A DNA stretch of 64,000 nt from Mesorhizobium tianshanense (GCF_007830515.1 NZ_VLKT01000025.1:1-64000); one strand, 5' to 3'; positions 49,744-59,083 are shown, counted from the stretch's first letter. Numbers and translations: made by a program. Notes: generated by a model not told the origin, from the sequence alone.

Positions 49744-50822
49744 GCTTCCTCGAACTCACCGATGTGCACAAGCACTACGGCCCGGTGGCCGCACTGGACG
49801 GGGTCGACCTCAGCGTGGCCGCCGGCAGCCGCACCGCGATCGTCGGGCCGTCCGGCTGTGGCAAGACCACCTTGCTGCGGCTGATCGCCGGCTTCGAGGC
49901 ACCGGACCAGGGCCGCATCGTGCTCGACGGCGAGGTGCTGGCCAATGGCGGCAGCGCCGTGCCCGCATATCGGCGCGGCATCGGCGTGGTGGCGCAGGAC
50001 GGCGCCCTGTTCCCGCATCTGAGCATCGCCGACAATATCGGCTTCGGCATGGCGCGCGGCGAGGACAAGCCCACCGAGCGCATCGTCGAGCTCGCCTATA
50101 TCGTCGGGCTGGACAAGGCGATCCTGAAACGCCGGCCGCACGAGCTCTCCGGCGGCCAGCAGCAGCGTGTGGCGCTGGCCCGTGCCATGGCCATGAAGCC
50201 GCGGCTGATGCTGCTCGACGAGCCGTTCTCGGCGCTCGACACGAGCCTGCGCGCCTCGATGCGCAAGGCAGTGGCCGAACTTCTGGAGACCGCCGGCATC
50301 ACCACGATCCTGGTCACGCACGACCAGGCCGAGGCGCTGTCCTTTGCCGGCCAGGTCGCGGTGATGCGCGACGGCAAGTTCTCGCAGATCGGCACGCCGC
50401 GCGAGCTCTATCTCAAGCCGAAGGACAGGATGGTCGCCGAATTCCTCGGCGATGCCATCATCCTGCCGGCCAAGATCGCGGACGGCTTCGCCAGCTCGCC
50501 GCTCGGCCGCATCGCCGTCGACAGCACCGAGCGGCGCGACATCGTCCGCATCATGCTGCGGCCGGAACAGGTGCTGCTGAAACGGACGTCGCGTGAAGGC
50601 ATGTCGGGCACGCCGGACATGCTGTTCGGCGAGGTGACGGAATCCGAATTCGCCGGATCGATGTGCACCATCGCGGTGCGGCTCTTGAACAGTCCCGATC
50701 CGCCTGATGCAGCAGCGATCGGCAATACGCCATTGATCCTGCGCAAGCCGGGCATGGACACACCGGTGGTTGGCGAGATCGTGCGGCTGACTGTATCGGG
50801 AAAGGCGCATGTCTTCGCCTGA
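49740..50822 (+). CDS. Iron ABC transporter ATP-binding protein (FbpC type)
   Basis: The 360-residue ATPase has Walker A GPSGCGKTTLLRLI (about residue 38), the signature ELSGGQQQRVALARAMAMKP, Walker B LMLLDEPFSALD, and a C-terminal TOBE domain from about 240. It energises iron import with the preceding permease. FbpC family members have this ~350-residue length. It overlaps the permease by four bases and is the last gene of the operon. The next gene is convergent. Confidence 0.94.
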   Translation: MSFLELTDVHKHYGPVAALDGVDLSVAAGSRTAIVGPSGCGKTTLLRLIAGFEAPDQGRIVLDGEVLANGGSAVPAYRRGIGVVAQDGALFPHLSIADNIGFGMARGEDKPTERIVELAYIVGLDKAILKRRPHELSGGQQQRVALARAMAMKPRLMLLDEPFSALDTSLRASMRKAVAELLETAGITTILVTHDQAEALSFAGQVAVMRDGKFSQIGTPRELYLKPKDRMVAEFLGDAIILPAKIADGFASSPLGRIAVDSTERRDIVRIMLRPEQVLLKRTSREGMSGTPDMLFGEVTESEFAGSMCTIAVRLLNSPDPPDAAAIGNTPLILRKPGMDTPVVGEIVRLTVSGKAHVFA

Positions 50823-50870
50823 ACGCTCTTGCATCTCTCGCAACTCGCTGGTGAGGACGACAGGTTGGCT

Positions 50871-51938
50871 TCAATCGACCCGCTTTCCCGCCTGATCGAA
50901 CCAATGCAGCTTTTCGGACTTGGCCACGACGCGCAACTGGTCGCCGGGCTTGGCGGTGGCGCGGCCAGAGACGCGCACGACGATACGGCTGCCGCCTGCC
51001 GCGCAGTGAAGAAAGCTCTCGGCACCGACCGGTTCGACTGCCTCGACCGTCGCCGGCAGCACGAGCGCACCGGACAGCGCCTCCGCGTTGAAGGTGACGT
51101 CGGCGTCTTCCGGGCGAAACCCGAGTGTCGTGGCTTTTGTTTCGGGAGGTGCGAAGCCGATCGCCGTGCCATCGGCCAGTGTCTTGCCTGAGGAACTTCC
51201 GGTCAGCGCCAGAAGGTTCATCGGCGGCGCACCGATGAAGGAGGCGACGAAGATCGAGGCCGGCTTCTCGTAGATGTCGAGCGGCGCGCCCGTTTGCTCG
51301 ACCAGTCCGGCGTTCATGACAACGAGGATGTCGGCCAGCGTCATCGCCTCGAGCTGGTCGTGGGTGACATAGACCGAGGTGACACCAAGCGTGCGCTGCA
51401 AATTCTTGATCTCGACCCGCATCTGGCCGCGCAGTTTGGCATCGAGATTGCTGAGCGGCTCGTCGAACAGGAAGACTTTCGGATTGCGCACGATGGCGCG
51501 GCCCATGGCGACGCGCTGGCGCTGGCCGCCGGAAAGCTCGCGCGGGCGCCGGTCGAGCAGCGCCGAAAGCTCCAGCACCTTGGCGGTCGAGCGCACCCTG
51601 CTGTCGATCTCGTCCTTCGGCGTGCCGCGGTTGCGCAGGCCATAGGCCATGTTGTCGTAGACCTTCATATGCGGGTAAAGCGCATAGTTCTGGAACACCA
51701 TGGCGATGTCGCGCTCGGTCGGGCCGATGGCGTTGACCACCTTGCCGTCGATGGCGACCGTACCGGCAGAAATGGTCTCCAACCCCGCGATCATCCTCAG
51801 CAGCGTGGACTTGCCGCAGCCGGAAGGGCCGACCAGAACGCAAAGCTCCTTGTCGGGAATGGCGATGGAAACGCCCTTCACGGCTTCGACGCCGCCGGGA
51901 TAGACCTTCTTCACGTCCTTCAGATCGACGGTCGCCAT
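50871..51938 (-). CDS. ugpC: Glycerol-3-phosphate ABC transporter ATP-binding protein UgpC
   Basis: The 355-residue ATPase has Walker A GPSGCGKSTLLRMIAGLE (about residue 38), signature ELSGGQRQRVAMGRAIVRNP, and Walker B VFLFDEPLSNLDA, followed by a TOBE domain. Its C-terminal region from about 250 matches the sugar/glycerol-phosphate MalK-like group. It powers the UgpAEB importer whose genes lie directly upstream on the same strand. The assignment as UgpC over a maltose-type ATPase is from context: UgpA, UgpE and UgpB neighbours. Confidence 0.92.
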   Translation of the reverse strand: MATVDLKDVKKVYPGGVEAVKGVSIAIPDKELCVLVGPSGCGKSTLLRMIAGLETISAGTVAIDGKVVNAIGPTERDIAMVFQNYALYPHMKVYDNMAYGLRNRGTPKDEIDSRVRSTAKVLELSALLDRRPRELSGGQRQRVAMGRAIVRNPKVFLFDEPLSNLDAKLRGQMRVEIKNLQRTLGVTSVYVTHDQLEAMTLADILVVMNAGLVEQTGAPLDIYEKPASIFVASFIGAPPMNLLALTGSSSGKTLADGTAIGFAPPETKATTLGFRPEDADVTFNAEALSGALVLPATVEAVEPVGAESFLHCAAGGSRIVVRVSGRATAKPGDQLRVVAKSEKLHWFDQAGKRVD

Positions 51939-51945
51939 CGGCTTC

Positions 51946-52794
51946 TCACTTTTCGGATTCGACCAGGCCGCGCACGAACCAGCGTTGCATCAGCACGACC
52001 ACCAGGATCGGCGGCACGATGGCCAGCATCGCGGTGACCATGACCAGGTGCCATTCAGTATCGGCATCGGCGAAGGAAACCATCTTTCTCAACGCGATGA
52101 CGATGGTGTTCATGTCGTTGCTGTTGGTGACGAGCAGCGGCCAAAGATACTGCGTCCAGCCATAGATGAAGAGGATCACGAACAGCGCCGCGATGTTGGT
52201 GCGCGACAGCGGCAAGAGGATATCGAAGAAGAAGCGCCACGGCCCGGCACCGTCGACACGCGCCGCCTCGACCAATTCGCCCGGTATGGTCATGAAGAAC
52301 TGGCGAAACAGCAGCGTCGCGGTGGCCGACGCGATCAGCGGGATGATCAGACCGGCATAGGTGTCTATCATGCCGAGATCGACCATCACCTTGTAGGTCG
52401 GCAGGATGCGCACTTCCACGGGAAGCATCAAGGTGATGAAGATCAGCCAGAAGAAGGTCATGCGCAGGGGGAAGCGGAAGAACACGATCGCGTAGGCCGA
52501 CAGGATCGAGATGAAGATCTTTCCCACCGCAACGCCGAGCGCCATGATCGAGGTGTTGAGGAGCAATCTGCCGACGCTGACACCGCCGATGCGACCAATG
52601 CCGCCGAACAGCGCCTCGCTGTAATTGTTCCAGAGCTGGCCGCCGGGCAGGAGCGGCAGCGGCGGCCTGAGGATCGTTTGCAGCGTGTGTGTCGAGGCAA
52701 CAAAGGTGTAGTAGATCGGAAAAGTTACGATCAATATGCCAAGGATGAGCACGGCGTGGGCGATGAAGGTGCGGAGCGGGGACTGGCCAATCAT
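51946..52794 (-). CDS. ugpE: Glycerol-3-phosphate ABC permease UgpE
   Basis: The 282-residue permease has six helices and the EAA motif in PGELVEAARVDGAGPWRFFF. It starts at ATG 52792-52794, five bases after GAGGG and eight bases past the ugpA stop (MIGQSPLRTFIAHAVLILGI). It forms the channel with UgpA. ugpC follows after 7 bases, so ugpBAEC is one operon. Confidence 0.93.
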   Translation of the reverse strand: MIGQSPLRTFIAHAVLILGILIVTFPIYYTFVASTHTLQTILRPPLPLLPGGQLWNNYSEALFGGIGRIGGVSVGRLLLNTSIMALGVAVGKIFISILSAYAIVFFRFPLRMTFFWLIFITLMLPVEVRILPTYKVMVDLGMIDTYAGLIIPLIASATATLLFRQFFMTIPGELVEAARVDGAGPWRFFFDILLPLSRTNIAALFVILFIYGWTQYLWPLLVTNSNDMNTIVIALRKMVSFADADTEWHLVMVTAMLAIVPPILVVVLMQRWFVRGLVESEK

Positions 52795-52802
52795 CGCTGC
52801 CC

Positions 52803-53639
52803 TCAACCGTAGTGGACTTTGCGTTCCACGTAGCGGAACTGGATGGCCGTGAGCGCAATGACGATGGCCATCAGGATGACCGACTGCGCCGCCGAGTCGC
52901 CCAGGATCAAATTGACGAAGCCGTCATTGTAGACCTTGTAGACCAGCGTCTCGGTCGTCTTGCCGGGTCCGCCGCCGGTGACGGCATGAACGATGCCGAA
53001 TGTGTCGAACAGGGCATAGACGGTGTTGACCACCAGCAGGAAAAAGGTCGTCGGGGCAAGCAGCGGGAAGACGATGGTCCAAAAGCGCTTGGTCTCGCCA
53101 GCGCCGTCCATGGCCGCCGCCTCGATCAGCGTTTTCGGCACCGCCTGCAGGCCGGCGACGAAGAACAGGAAATTGTAGCTGATCTGCTTCCAGGCAGCCG
53201 CCGACACCAGCAGGATCATGGCGTGGGTGCCGTTGAGCAGCGGATCCCATGCGATGCCGAGGCTTCTCAGCAAATAGGCCAACGAGCCGATCGAAGGATT
53301 GAACAGAAACAGCCACAGCATGCCGGCAATCGCCGGCGCCACGGCATAAGGCCATATCAACAGAGTGCGGTAGAGGCCTTTGCCGCGCACTGCCTTCTCG
53401 GCCATGACCGCAAGCAAAAGCGCCACGCCCATGGCGACGATCGCGGTAGCAAGCGAGAACACCACGGTGACCTTGATCGAATTGAGGTAGGCCGGATCGG
53501 CCAGCACCTTCCGGAAATTGGCGAACCAGACGAACTTGGTCCTCAGCCCGAACGGGTCTTGCCTGAGCATCGACTGGTAAAGCGCCTGACCGGCCGGCCA
53601 GTAGAAGAAAACCAGTGTTATGGCGAGTTGTGGCGCCAC
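52803..53639 (-). CDS. ugpA: Glycerol-3-phosphate ABC permease UgpA
   Basis: The 278-residue minimum protein is called from GTG 53639 (VAPQLAITLVFFYWPAGQAL). The normal UgpA N-terminus seems to continue upstream (SPRVVFPNKILPYLL) for about 16 codons, where the only start-like codon is a CTG at 53687 with AGGGAA ahead. No ATG is available before the in-frame stop. The permease EAA motif is in LIEAAAMDGAGETKRFWTIV. Either a rare CTG start or a shortened protein is real. Otherwise it is a normal six-helix permease. Confidence 0.88.
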   Translation of the reverse strand: MAPQLAITLVFFYWPAGQALYQSMLRQDPFGLRTKFVWFANFRKVLADPAYLNSIKVTVVFSLATAIVAMGVALLLAVMAEKAVRGKGLYRTLLIWPYAVAPAIAGMLWLFLFNPSIGSLAYLLRSLGIAWDPLLNGTHAMILLVSAAAWKQISYNFLFFVAGLQAVPKTLIEAAAMDGAGETKRFWTIVFPLLAPTTFFLLVVNTVYALFDTFGIVHAVTGGGPGKTTETLVYKVYNDGFVNLILGDSAAQSVILMAIVIALTAIQFRYVERKVHYG

Positions 53640-53714
53640 CAGAAGGTAGGGCAGGATCTTGTTGGGAAAGACGACGCGCGGAGACAGGCTGATTTCCCTC
53701 GCTTATCCAGGAGC

Positions 53715-53738
53715 CGCCCACGCGAGCTCGCGTGGGCG
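53715..53738. repeat. Perfect 24-base palindrome between ugpB and ugpA
   Basis: CGCCCACGCGAG / CTCGCGTGGGCG is perfectly self-complementary with no loop, 34 bases after the ugpB stop. It could stabilise the ugpB transcript end (as stem-loops do after binding-protein genes) or bind a regulator. Confidence 0.7.
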
Positions 53739-53772
53739 ATATTCAAACCGACATTAACCGAGATAGACCTCG

Positions 53773-55083
53773 TCAGTTCTCTAGCGCTTCCTTGATCGCG
53801 GCGTTGCCGCGCGTGACCGCATTATCAAGCGCCTGCTGCGCGGTTTGCTGGCCGGCCAGCATCTTTTCCAATTCCTCGTTCTGGATATCGCGCACCTGCG
53901 GCAGATTCGGCAGGCGCACGCCCTTCGAGTTGTCGGTCGGCGCCTTGCCCGTCATCTGCAGGATGGGTGTCTCGCGGCCGGGATTCTTGTCGTAGAAGCC
54001 CGATTTCTTGGTCGCCTCGTACGCGGCGAGCGTCACTGGCAGGTATCCCGACTTCTGGTGCAGATATTCCTGCACATCGGTCTTGGACAGATAGGCGAAG
54101 AAGGCCGCGACGCCCTTGTATTGCTCGTCCGACTTGTTTCCGAACACCCACAGGCTGGCACCGCCCGGCGTGGTGTTCTGCGGCGCGCCCTTGGCATCGG
54201 TGTCGTAAGGAAGCTGGCCGATGCCATAGTTCATGCCGGACTTGACGATGTCGCCGAGGCCACCCGACGATTCGGTGAAAATGCCGCATTCGCCGGCAAG
54301 GAAGATCTGCTTGGCTTCGGAGGTGCGCCCGCCATATTTGAAGGTACCGTCCTTGGCGAGGTCTGCGAGCGCCTGGAAGTGGTTGACGAAAATCGGCGCG
54401 TTGATCTTGAGTTCGACATCACCGCCGGCCAGGCCGTTCTGCTGGGTGGCCCACGACACATCATTCCATGCCGCGAAGTTCTCCAGATGGATCCAGGTCA
54501 GCCAGGTCGAGGTATAGCCGCAAGAGGCGGCACCGCTCGCCTTGATCTTCTTGGCAGCTTCCCACACCTCGTTCCAGGTCTTGGGCGGGTTGTCTACATC
54601 GAGCCCTGCCTTCTGGAATATGTCCTTGTTGTAGTAGAGGATCGGCGAGGAAGAGTTGTAGGGGAAGGACAGCATGGTGCCGTCCGGCTTCGAATAATAG
54701 CCGACGATGCCGGACAGATACTGGCTCTTGTCGAAGGTCATCCCGGCACTGGTCAGCACGTCGGCCGCCGGCTTGATCGCACCCTCGGCCGCCATCATCA
54801 CGCCGGTACCGACGTCGAACACCTGCAGGATATCGGGCGCCTGTCCGGCACGGAAGGCAGCGATCCCGGCATTCAGCGTCTCCGGATAGGTGCCCTTGAA
54901 CACCGGAACGAGCTCATAATCGCTCTGGCTGGCATTGAAATCCTTGGAGATCTTGTCGACAACCTCGGCGTTGGCACCGGTCATGGCGTGCCACCAGCTG
55001 ATCTGCGTGACTGCAAAGGCGGAGGTTGTGGAAAGCAGGGTCAAGGTGGCGGCAAAACCGGCCGCGAAGCCGAAGAACTTCAT
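53773..55083 (-). CDS. ugpB: Glycerol-3-phosphate-binding protein UgpB
   Basis: The 436-residue periplasmic protein begins with a signal peptide (MKFFGFAAGFAATLTLLSTT, then SAFA/V). The mature protein shows the extracellular solute-binding fold: TQISWWHAMTGANAEVVDKI, IAAFRAGQAPDILQVFDVGT and SFPYNSSSPILYYNKDIFQK. It captures glycerol-3-phosphate or its diesters for the UgpAEC permease. A perfect dyad CCACTT-A-AAGTGG at 55190-55202 lies in its upstream gap, and phosphate-type control is possible but unproved. Confidence 0.94.
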   Translation of the reverse strand: MKFFGFAAGFAATLTLLSTTSAFAVTQISWWHAMTGANAEVVDKISKDFNASQSDYELVPVFKGTYPETLNAGIAAFRAGQAPDILQVFDVGTGVMMAAEGAIKPAADVLTSAGMTFDKSQYLSGIVGYYSKPDGTMLSFPYNSSSPILYYNKDIFQKAGLDVDNPPKTWNEVWEAAKKIKASGAASCGYTSTWLTWIHLENFAAWNDVSWATQQNGLAGGDVELKINAPIFVNHFQALADLAKDGTFKYGGRTSEAKQIFLAGECGIFTESSGGLGDIVKSGMNYGIGQLPYDTDAKGAPQNTTPGGASLWVFGNKSDEQYKGVAAFFAYLSKTDVQEYLHQKSGYLPVTLAAYEATKKSGFYDKNPGRETPILQMTGKAPTDNSKGVRLPNLPQVRDIQNEELEKMLAGQQTAQQALDNAVTRGNAAIKEALEN

Positions 55084-55295
55084 GTTTCATCTCCCGTTTG
55101 TCATTGGCGAAGGGCACTCTCGCAAAGGCAATATGTGCCGCTCATGACAATTGGACAACGGTTTTGTTGCGGATTGAAGAACTTGATCTCCACTTAAAGT
55201 GGTGCACGCCTCCGAATGAGAGCCGATGGAAAGGAATTGCCAAGCCGGCTTACCATTCGAACAGCGGCGACGGAGACCGGCACAATCGCGCGCGC

Positions 55296-55982
55296 TCAGT
55301 CGGCCCCGCCGAGCGCCGTCTCGACCAGCCGCTTGGCGTCCGGTCCCGACCATTCGGCCGGGCCGTTCATATGGGCGATCAGGCAGCCTTCACCGTCGAT
55401 CAGCATGGTGACCGGCAGGCCGAGCGCCAGGCCGCGCGTTTTGAGATCGTTGAACAGCGCCATCGTCGAATCGCGGTAGTAGCCGAGCGCTTCAACGCCG
55501 GTTTCCTCGATGAACTTCTTCGGCTTGGTATCATCACCGGCATCGACGTTGACCGCGACGACCTCGAAGGCGTCGCTGCCCATTTCTTTCTGCAGCGCGT
55601 CGAGCGCCGGCATTTCGGCGCGGCAGGGCGCGCACCATGTCGCCCACAGATTGAGCAGCACCGTCTTGCCGGCATGGTCGGCGAGCGTCATCGGCTTGCC
55701 GTCAGGGTCGTTGAAGGCAAGGCCTTTCAGCGATTGCGGCGGATCGGCCGGCAAAAGCGCGGCAACCTGGCCGGTGGCAGCCGCTGCGATCGTCTTGGCG
55801 CGGTCGGCCTTGGCGACGCAGGCGGCATCGTCCTTGCTGTCGCCAACGGCGACTTGAGCGGGCGCGTTGTTGCCAGAACCGCTCTCGCTGACATATACCG
55901 CGACCGCGCCGGCAAGCACGCCCGCCACCAAGGCGGCGAGGATGAGGCGCGGGGCCGGGAAAAATTTATTGCCGTCTGCCAT
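55296..55982 (-). CDS. tlpA: Membrane-anchored thioredoxin-like protein TlpA
   Basis: The 228-residue protein has an N-terminal anchor (LILAALVAGVLAGAVAVYVS, residues 13-32) and a thioredoxin domain with the redox site WCAPC (NLWATWCAPCRAEMPALDAL, about residue 115). TlpA reduces periplasmic thiols for cytochrome oxidase copper-site assembly. The gene is divergent from argH at 35 bases, a common alphaproteobacterial pairing. No cytochrome c maturation genes flank it here. Confidence 0.93.
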   Translation of the reverse strand: MADGNKFFPAPRLILAALVAGVLAGAVAVYVSESGSGNNAPAQVAVGDSKDDAACVAKADRAKTIAAAATGQVAALLPADPPQSLKGLAFNDPDGKPMTLADHAGKTVLLNLWATWCAPCRAEMPALDALQKEMGSDAFEVVAVNVDAGDDTKPKKFIEETGVEALGYYRDSTMALFNDLKTRGLALGLPVTMLIDGEGCLIAHMNGPAEWSGPDAKRLVETALGGAD

Positions 55983-56017
55983 TTTTTAAAAACTGCTCCG
56001 GAGCACGGGTTATAGCG

Positions 56018-57418
56018 ATGAGCGACAAGAAGGCCAGCAACCAGATGTGGGGCGGACGTTTTGCCTCGGGTCCGGCCGCGATCATGGAGGCGATCAACGC
56101 GTCGATCTCCTTCGACCGCAAACTCTACGCGCAGGATATCAGAGGCTCGATCGCCCACAGCGAGATGCTGGCGCAAACGGGCATTATTTCGGCGGCCGAT
56201 CAAGAAAAAATCGCTCACGGGCTGAACACGATCCTGGCAGAGATCGAAGCCGGCAGTTTCGAGTTCTCGACAAGGCTGGAAGACATCCACATGAATGTCG
56301 AGGCTCGCCTTGCCGAGTTGATCGGTGCGGCCGCCGGCCGCCTGCACACCGCCCGCTCGCGCAACGATCAAGTGGCGGTCGATCTCCGGCTCTGGGTCAA
56401 GGACGAGTGCTTTCGCGTCGCCGAAGCGTTGAAGGGCCTGATCGCGGCGTTCCTGGAACGCGCCGAAGAACATGCGGCGACGGTGATGCCGGGCTTCACC
56501 CACATGCAGGCGGCGCAGCCGGTGACCTTCGGCCACCACTGCATGGCCTATGTCGAGATGTTTTCGCGCGACCTGTCGCGTGTTCGCGACGCCATCGAAC
56601 GGATGGACCAAAGTCCGCTCGGTGCTGCCGCCCTCGCCGGCACCAGCTTTCCGATCGACCGGCACCAGACGGCCAAGGCACTCGGCTTCCGCGAGCCGAT
56701 GCGCAACTCCCTGGACAGCGTTTCGGACCGCGATTTCGCGATGGAGTTTCTGGGGCTGGCGGCGATCTGCGCAACGCACCTGTCGCGGCTGGCCGAAGAG
56801 ATCATCATCTGGTCGACGCCGCAATTCGGCTTCGTCAGGCTGTCGGATAGCTTTTCCACCGGCTCCTCGATCATGCCGCAGAAGAAGAACCCCGACGCCG
56901 CCGAACTGGTGCGCGGCAAGACCGGCCGCGTCACCGGCCATCTGGTTGGCCTGCTGACGGTGATGAAGGGCATGCCGCTGACCTACGGTAAGGACATGCA
57001 GGAGGACAAGGAGTCCGTGTTCGACGCCGCCGAGACGCTCGACCTGATGCTGGCGGCGATGACCGGCATGGTGCGCGACATGACGGTGAACGCCGCCGCC
57101 ATGAAGAAGGCGGCTGGCGCCGGCTATTCGACGGCGACCGATCTCGCCGACTGGTTGGTGCGCACGCTCGGCCTGCCGTTCCGTGAGGCGCACCATGTCA
57201 CCGGCCGCGCGGTGGCGCTGGCAGAAGAGAAGAAGCTCGGGCTCGACAGGCTGCCGCTGGAAGATCTGCAGTCCATTCACCCCGGCATCACGGCGGACGT
57301 GTTTTCGGTGCTTGCCGTGCAGAACTCGGTGAAGAGCCGGACGAGCTTCGGCGGCACAGCGCCGTCGGAAGTGAGGAAGCAGATCCGGTACTGGAAAAAG
57401 CACATCGCCAAGGCGTGA
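56018..57418 (+). CDS. argH: Argininosuccinate lyase
   Basis: The 466-residue enzyme makes arginine and fumarate in the last step of arginine synthesis. The fumarase/lyase signature GSSIMPQKKNPDAAELVRGK (about residue 285) is intact, and MWGGRFASGPAAIMEAINAS near the N-terminus is the typical opening. TARSRNDQVAVDLRLW contributes to the active site. It starts at ATG 56018 with a weak CGGAG box. The LptM-like gene and lysA follow on the same strand. Confidence 0.97.
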   Translation: MSDKKASNQMWGGRFASGPAAIMEAINASISFDRKLYAQDIRGSIAHSEMLAQTGIISAADQEKIAHGLNTILAEIEAGSFEFSTRLEDIHMNVEARLAELIGAAAGRLHTARSRNDQVAVDLRLWVKDECFRVAEALKGLIAAFLERAEEHAATVMPGFTHMQAAQPVTFGHHCMAYVEMFSRDLSRVRDAIERMDQSPLGAAALAGTSFPIDRHQTAKALGFREPMRNSLDSVSDRDFAMEFLGLAAICATHLSRLAEEIIIWSTPQFGFVRLSDSFSTGSSIMPQKKNPDAAELVRGKTGRVTGHLVGLLTVMKGMPLTYGKDMQEDKESVFDAAETLDLMLAAMTGMVRDMTVNAAAMKKAAGAGYSTATDLADWLVRTLGLPFREAHHVTGRAVALAEEKKLGLDRLPLEDLQSIHPGITADVFSVLAVQNSVKSRTSFGGTAPSEVRKQIRYWKKHIAKA

Positions 57419-57477
57419 TGCCAGGGTGCAATGCCGGCAAAACTCGGCTAAAAGCGGCGGGCAAAAGTTTCGGACGG

Positions 57478-57693
57478 ATGGCACGGATGACCGCAAGCAG
57501 GATTTTGGTGACACTGACGCTGCTGGCGGCGATTGCGGCCGTTACGGCCTGCGGCAGGAAGTCCGGGCTCGACACGCCCTATGAGGCGGCCGTGCAGGCA
57601 CGCAAGGACGCCGAGAAGGCCAAGCAGCCCGTGCCGCCGGAGCCGGAAAAACCGGTCGAGGACAAGAAGTTCGTTCTCGACCCGCTGATCTAG
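57478..57693 (+). CDS. lptM: LptM-like small lipoprotein
   Basis: The small lipoprotein of about 71 residues has a signal ending in the lipobox AAVTACGRKSGLDTPYEAA, with C as the lipidated residue. The C-G-x-K-S-G-L-D-x-P run matches LptM (formerly YifL), which helps LptD assembly in the LPS translocon. The order argH-lptM-lysA is a common proteobacterial layout. The start could be 57478 or 57487. The remaining tail is proline- and lysine-rich. It is likely cotranscribed with argH. Confidence 0.85.
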   Translation: MARMTASRILVTLTLLAAIAAVTACGRKSGLDTPYEAAVQARKDAEKAKQPVPPEPEKPVEDKKFVLDPLI

Positions 57694-57725
57694 AGCCGAT
57701 GAGATCACCCGATCTCATCGTGCTC
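57693..57725. repeat. Hairpin between lptM and lysA
   Basis: CGATGAGATC (57697-57706) pairs perfectly with GATCTCATCG (57711-57720) around an ACCC loop, and GAGC/GCTC extend the stem with one bulge. It resembles family D arms without the core. It has no T-run, so it is unlikely to be a strong terminator. Confidence 0.7.
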
Positions 57726-57745
57726 CAACTTCCGGAACCACTCTT

Positions 57746-59014
57746 GTGAACCATTTCGATTACCGCGACGGCGTACTGCATGCCGAGGACGTGGCGATAC
57801 CGGATATCGCCGCAAGCGTCGGCACGCCGTTCTATTGCTATTCGACGGCGACGCTGACCAGGCATTTCCGCGTGTTTGCGCAGGCCTTTGCCGGGCTCGA
57901 CGCGTTGGTCTGCTACGCCATGAAGGCGAATTCCAACCAGGCGGTGCTGAAGATCCTGGCCAAGCTCGGTGCCGGCGCCGACGTTGTCTCCGAAGGCGAA
58001 TTGCGCCGTGCGCTGGCCGCCGGCATTCCGGCCAACAAGATCCTGTTTTCGGGCGTCGGCAAGACCGCGCGCGAAATGGATTTTGCGCTCTCGGCCGGCA
58101 CTCTCTGTTTCAATGTCGAATCCGAGCCGGAACTGGAAATGCTGTCGGCCCGAGCCACGGCACTAGGCAAGGTGGCGGCGATCTCGCTGCGCATCAACCC
58201 GGATGTCGATGCCAGGACCCACAAGAAAATCTCCACCGGCAAGGCCGAGAACAAGTTCGGCATTCCCTGGCAGAAGGCGCGCCAGGTCTATGCCCGCGCA
58301 GCACAACTGCCGGGCATCAAGGTCACCGGCATCGACACCCATATCGGCAGCCAGATCACCGAATTGCAGCCCTTCGACGACGCCTTTGCGCTGCTGGTGG
58401 AACTGGTCGGCGCGCTGCGCGCCGACGGACACGCCATCGAACATGTCGACCTCGGCGGCGGCCTCGGCATTCCCTATCGCGTCGACAACAGCCCGCCTCC
58501 CTTGCCGGACGCTTATGCCCAGATCGTCAAGAAGCACGTAGCCAAGCTTGGATTGAAGGTTATGTTCGAGCCGGGCCGGCTGATCGTCGGCAATGCCGGC
58601 ATCCTCGTCTCGCAAGTGATCTTCGTGAAGGAGGGCGATGCCAGGAATTTCCTGGTCGTCGACGCCGCAATGAACGATCTGATCCGGCCGACGCTCTACG
58701 ACGCCTTCCATGACATCAAGCCGGTGGTGCAGCAGCCGGCGGCAACACCGCGCATGACGGTCGACGTGGTTGGACCGGTCTGCGAGACCGGCGACTATCT
58801 CGGCCTCGACCGCGACCTGCCGCGGCTGAAGGCCGGCGACCTGATCGCTGTCGCCACCGCCGGCGCCTATGGCGCGGTGCAGGCCGGCACTTACAACACC
58901 AGGCCGCTGGTGCCCGAAGTGCTGGTCGACGGCGACCGTTTCCATGTCGTGCGCCCGCGCCAGACCTATGACGAGCTGATCGGGCTGGATTCGCTGCCCG
59001 ACTGGCTGGAATAG
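57746..59014 (+). CDS. lysA: Diaminopimelate decarboxylase
   Basis: The 422-residue PLP enzyme makes lysine from meso-diaminopimelate, the last step of the pathway opened by lysC. The PLP lysine is in CYAMKANSNQAVLKIL (about residue 58); HVDLGGGLGIPYRVDN (about 235) and MFEPGRLIVGNAGILVSQVI bind PLP phosphate and substrate. A GTG start at 57746 after a weak box is used. A family D hairpin sits on its stop codon. Confidence 0.97.
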   Translation: MNHFDYRDGVLHAEDVAIPDIAASVGTPFYCYSTATLTRHFRVFAQAFAGLDALVCYAMKANSNQAVLKILAKLGAGADVVSEGELRRALAAGIPANKILFSGVGKTAREMDFALSAGTLCFNVESEPELEMLSARATALGKVAAISLRINPDVDARTHKKISTGKAENKFGIPWQKARQVYARAAQLPGIKVTGIDTHIGSQITELQPFDDAFALLVELVGALRADGHAIEHVDLGGGLGIPYRVDNSPPPLPDAYAQIVKKHVAKLGLKVMFEPGRLIVGNAGILVSQVIFVKEGDARNFLVVDAAMNDLIRPTLYDAFHDIKPVVQQPAATPRMTVDVVGPVCETGDYLGLDRDLPRLKAGDLIAVATAGAYGAVQAGTYNTRPLVPEVLVDGDRFHVVRPRQTYDELIGLDSLPDWLE

Positions 59015-59083
59015 ACCATGATCCCGAGCCAAAGGTCCACGTCGGCGAAAAGTGGGAACCGGTTTTCGGAAACGATCATGGTC
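59014..59083. repeat. Long-arm hairpin, family D, copy 2
   Basis: GACCATGATC (59014-59023) pairs with GATCATGGTC (59074-59083). Inside, CGAAAA/TTTTCG flank the core AAAAGTGGGAACCGG. It starts at the last base of the lysA stop codon. The arms differ from the 13.3- and 63.9-kb copies, whereas the core is nearly the same. Confidence 0.85.
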
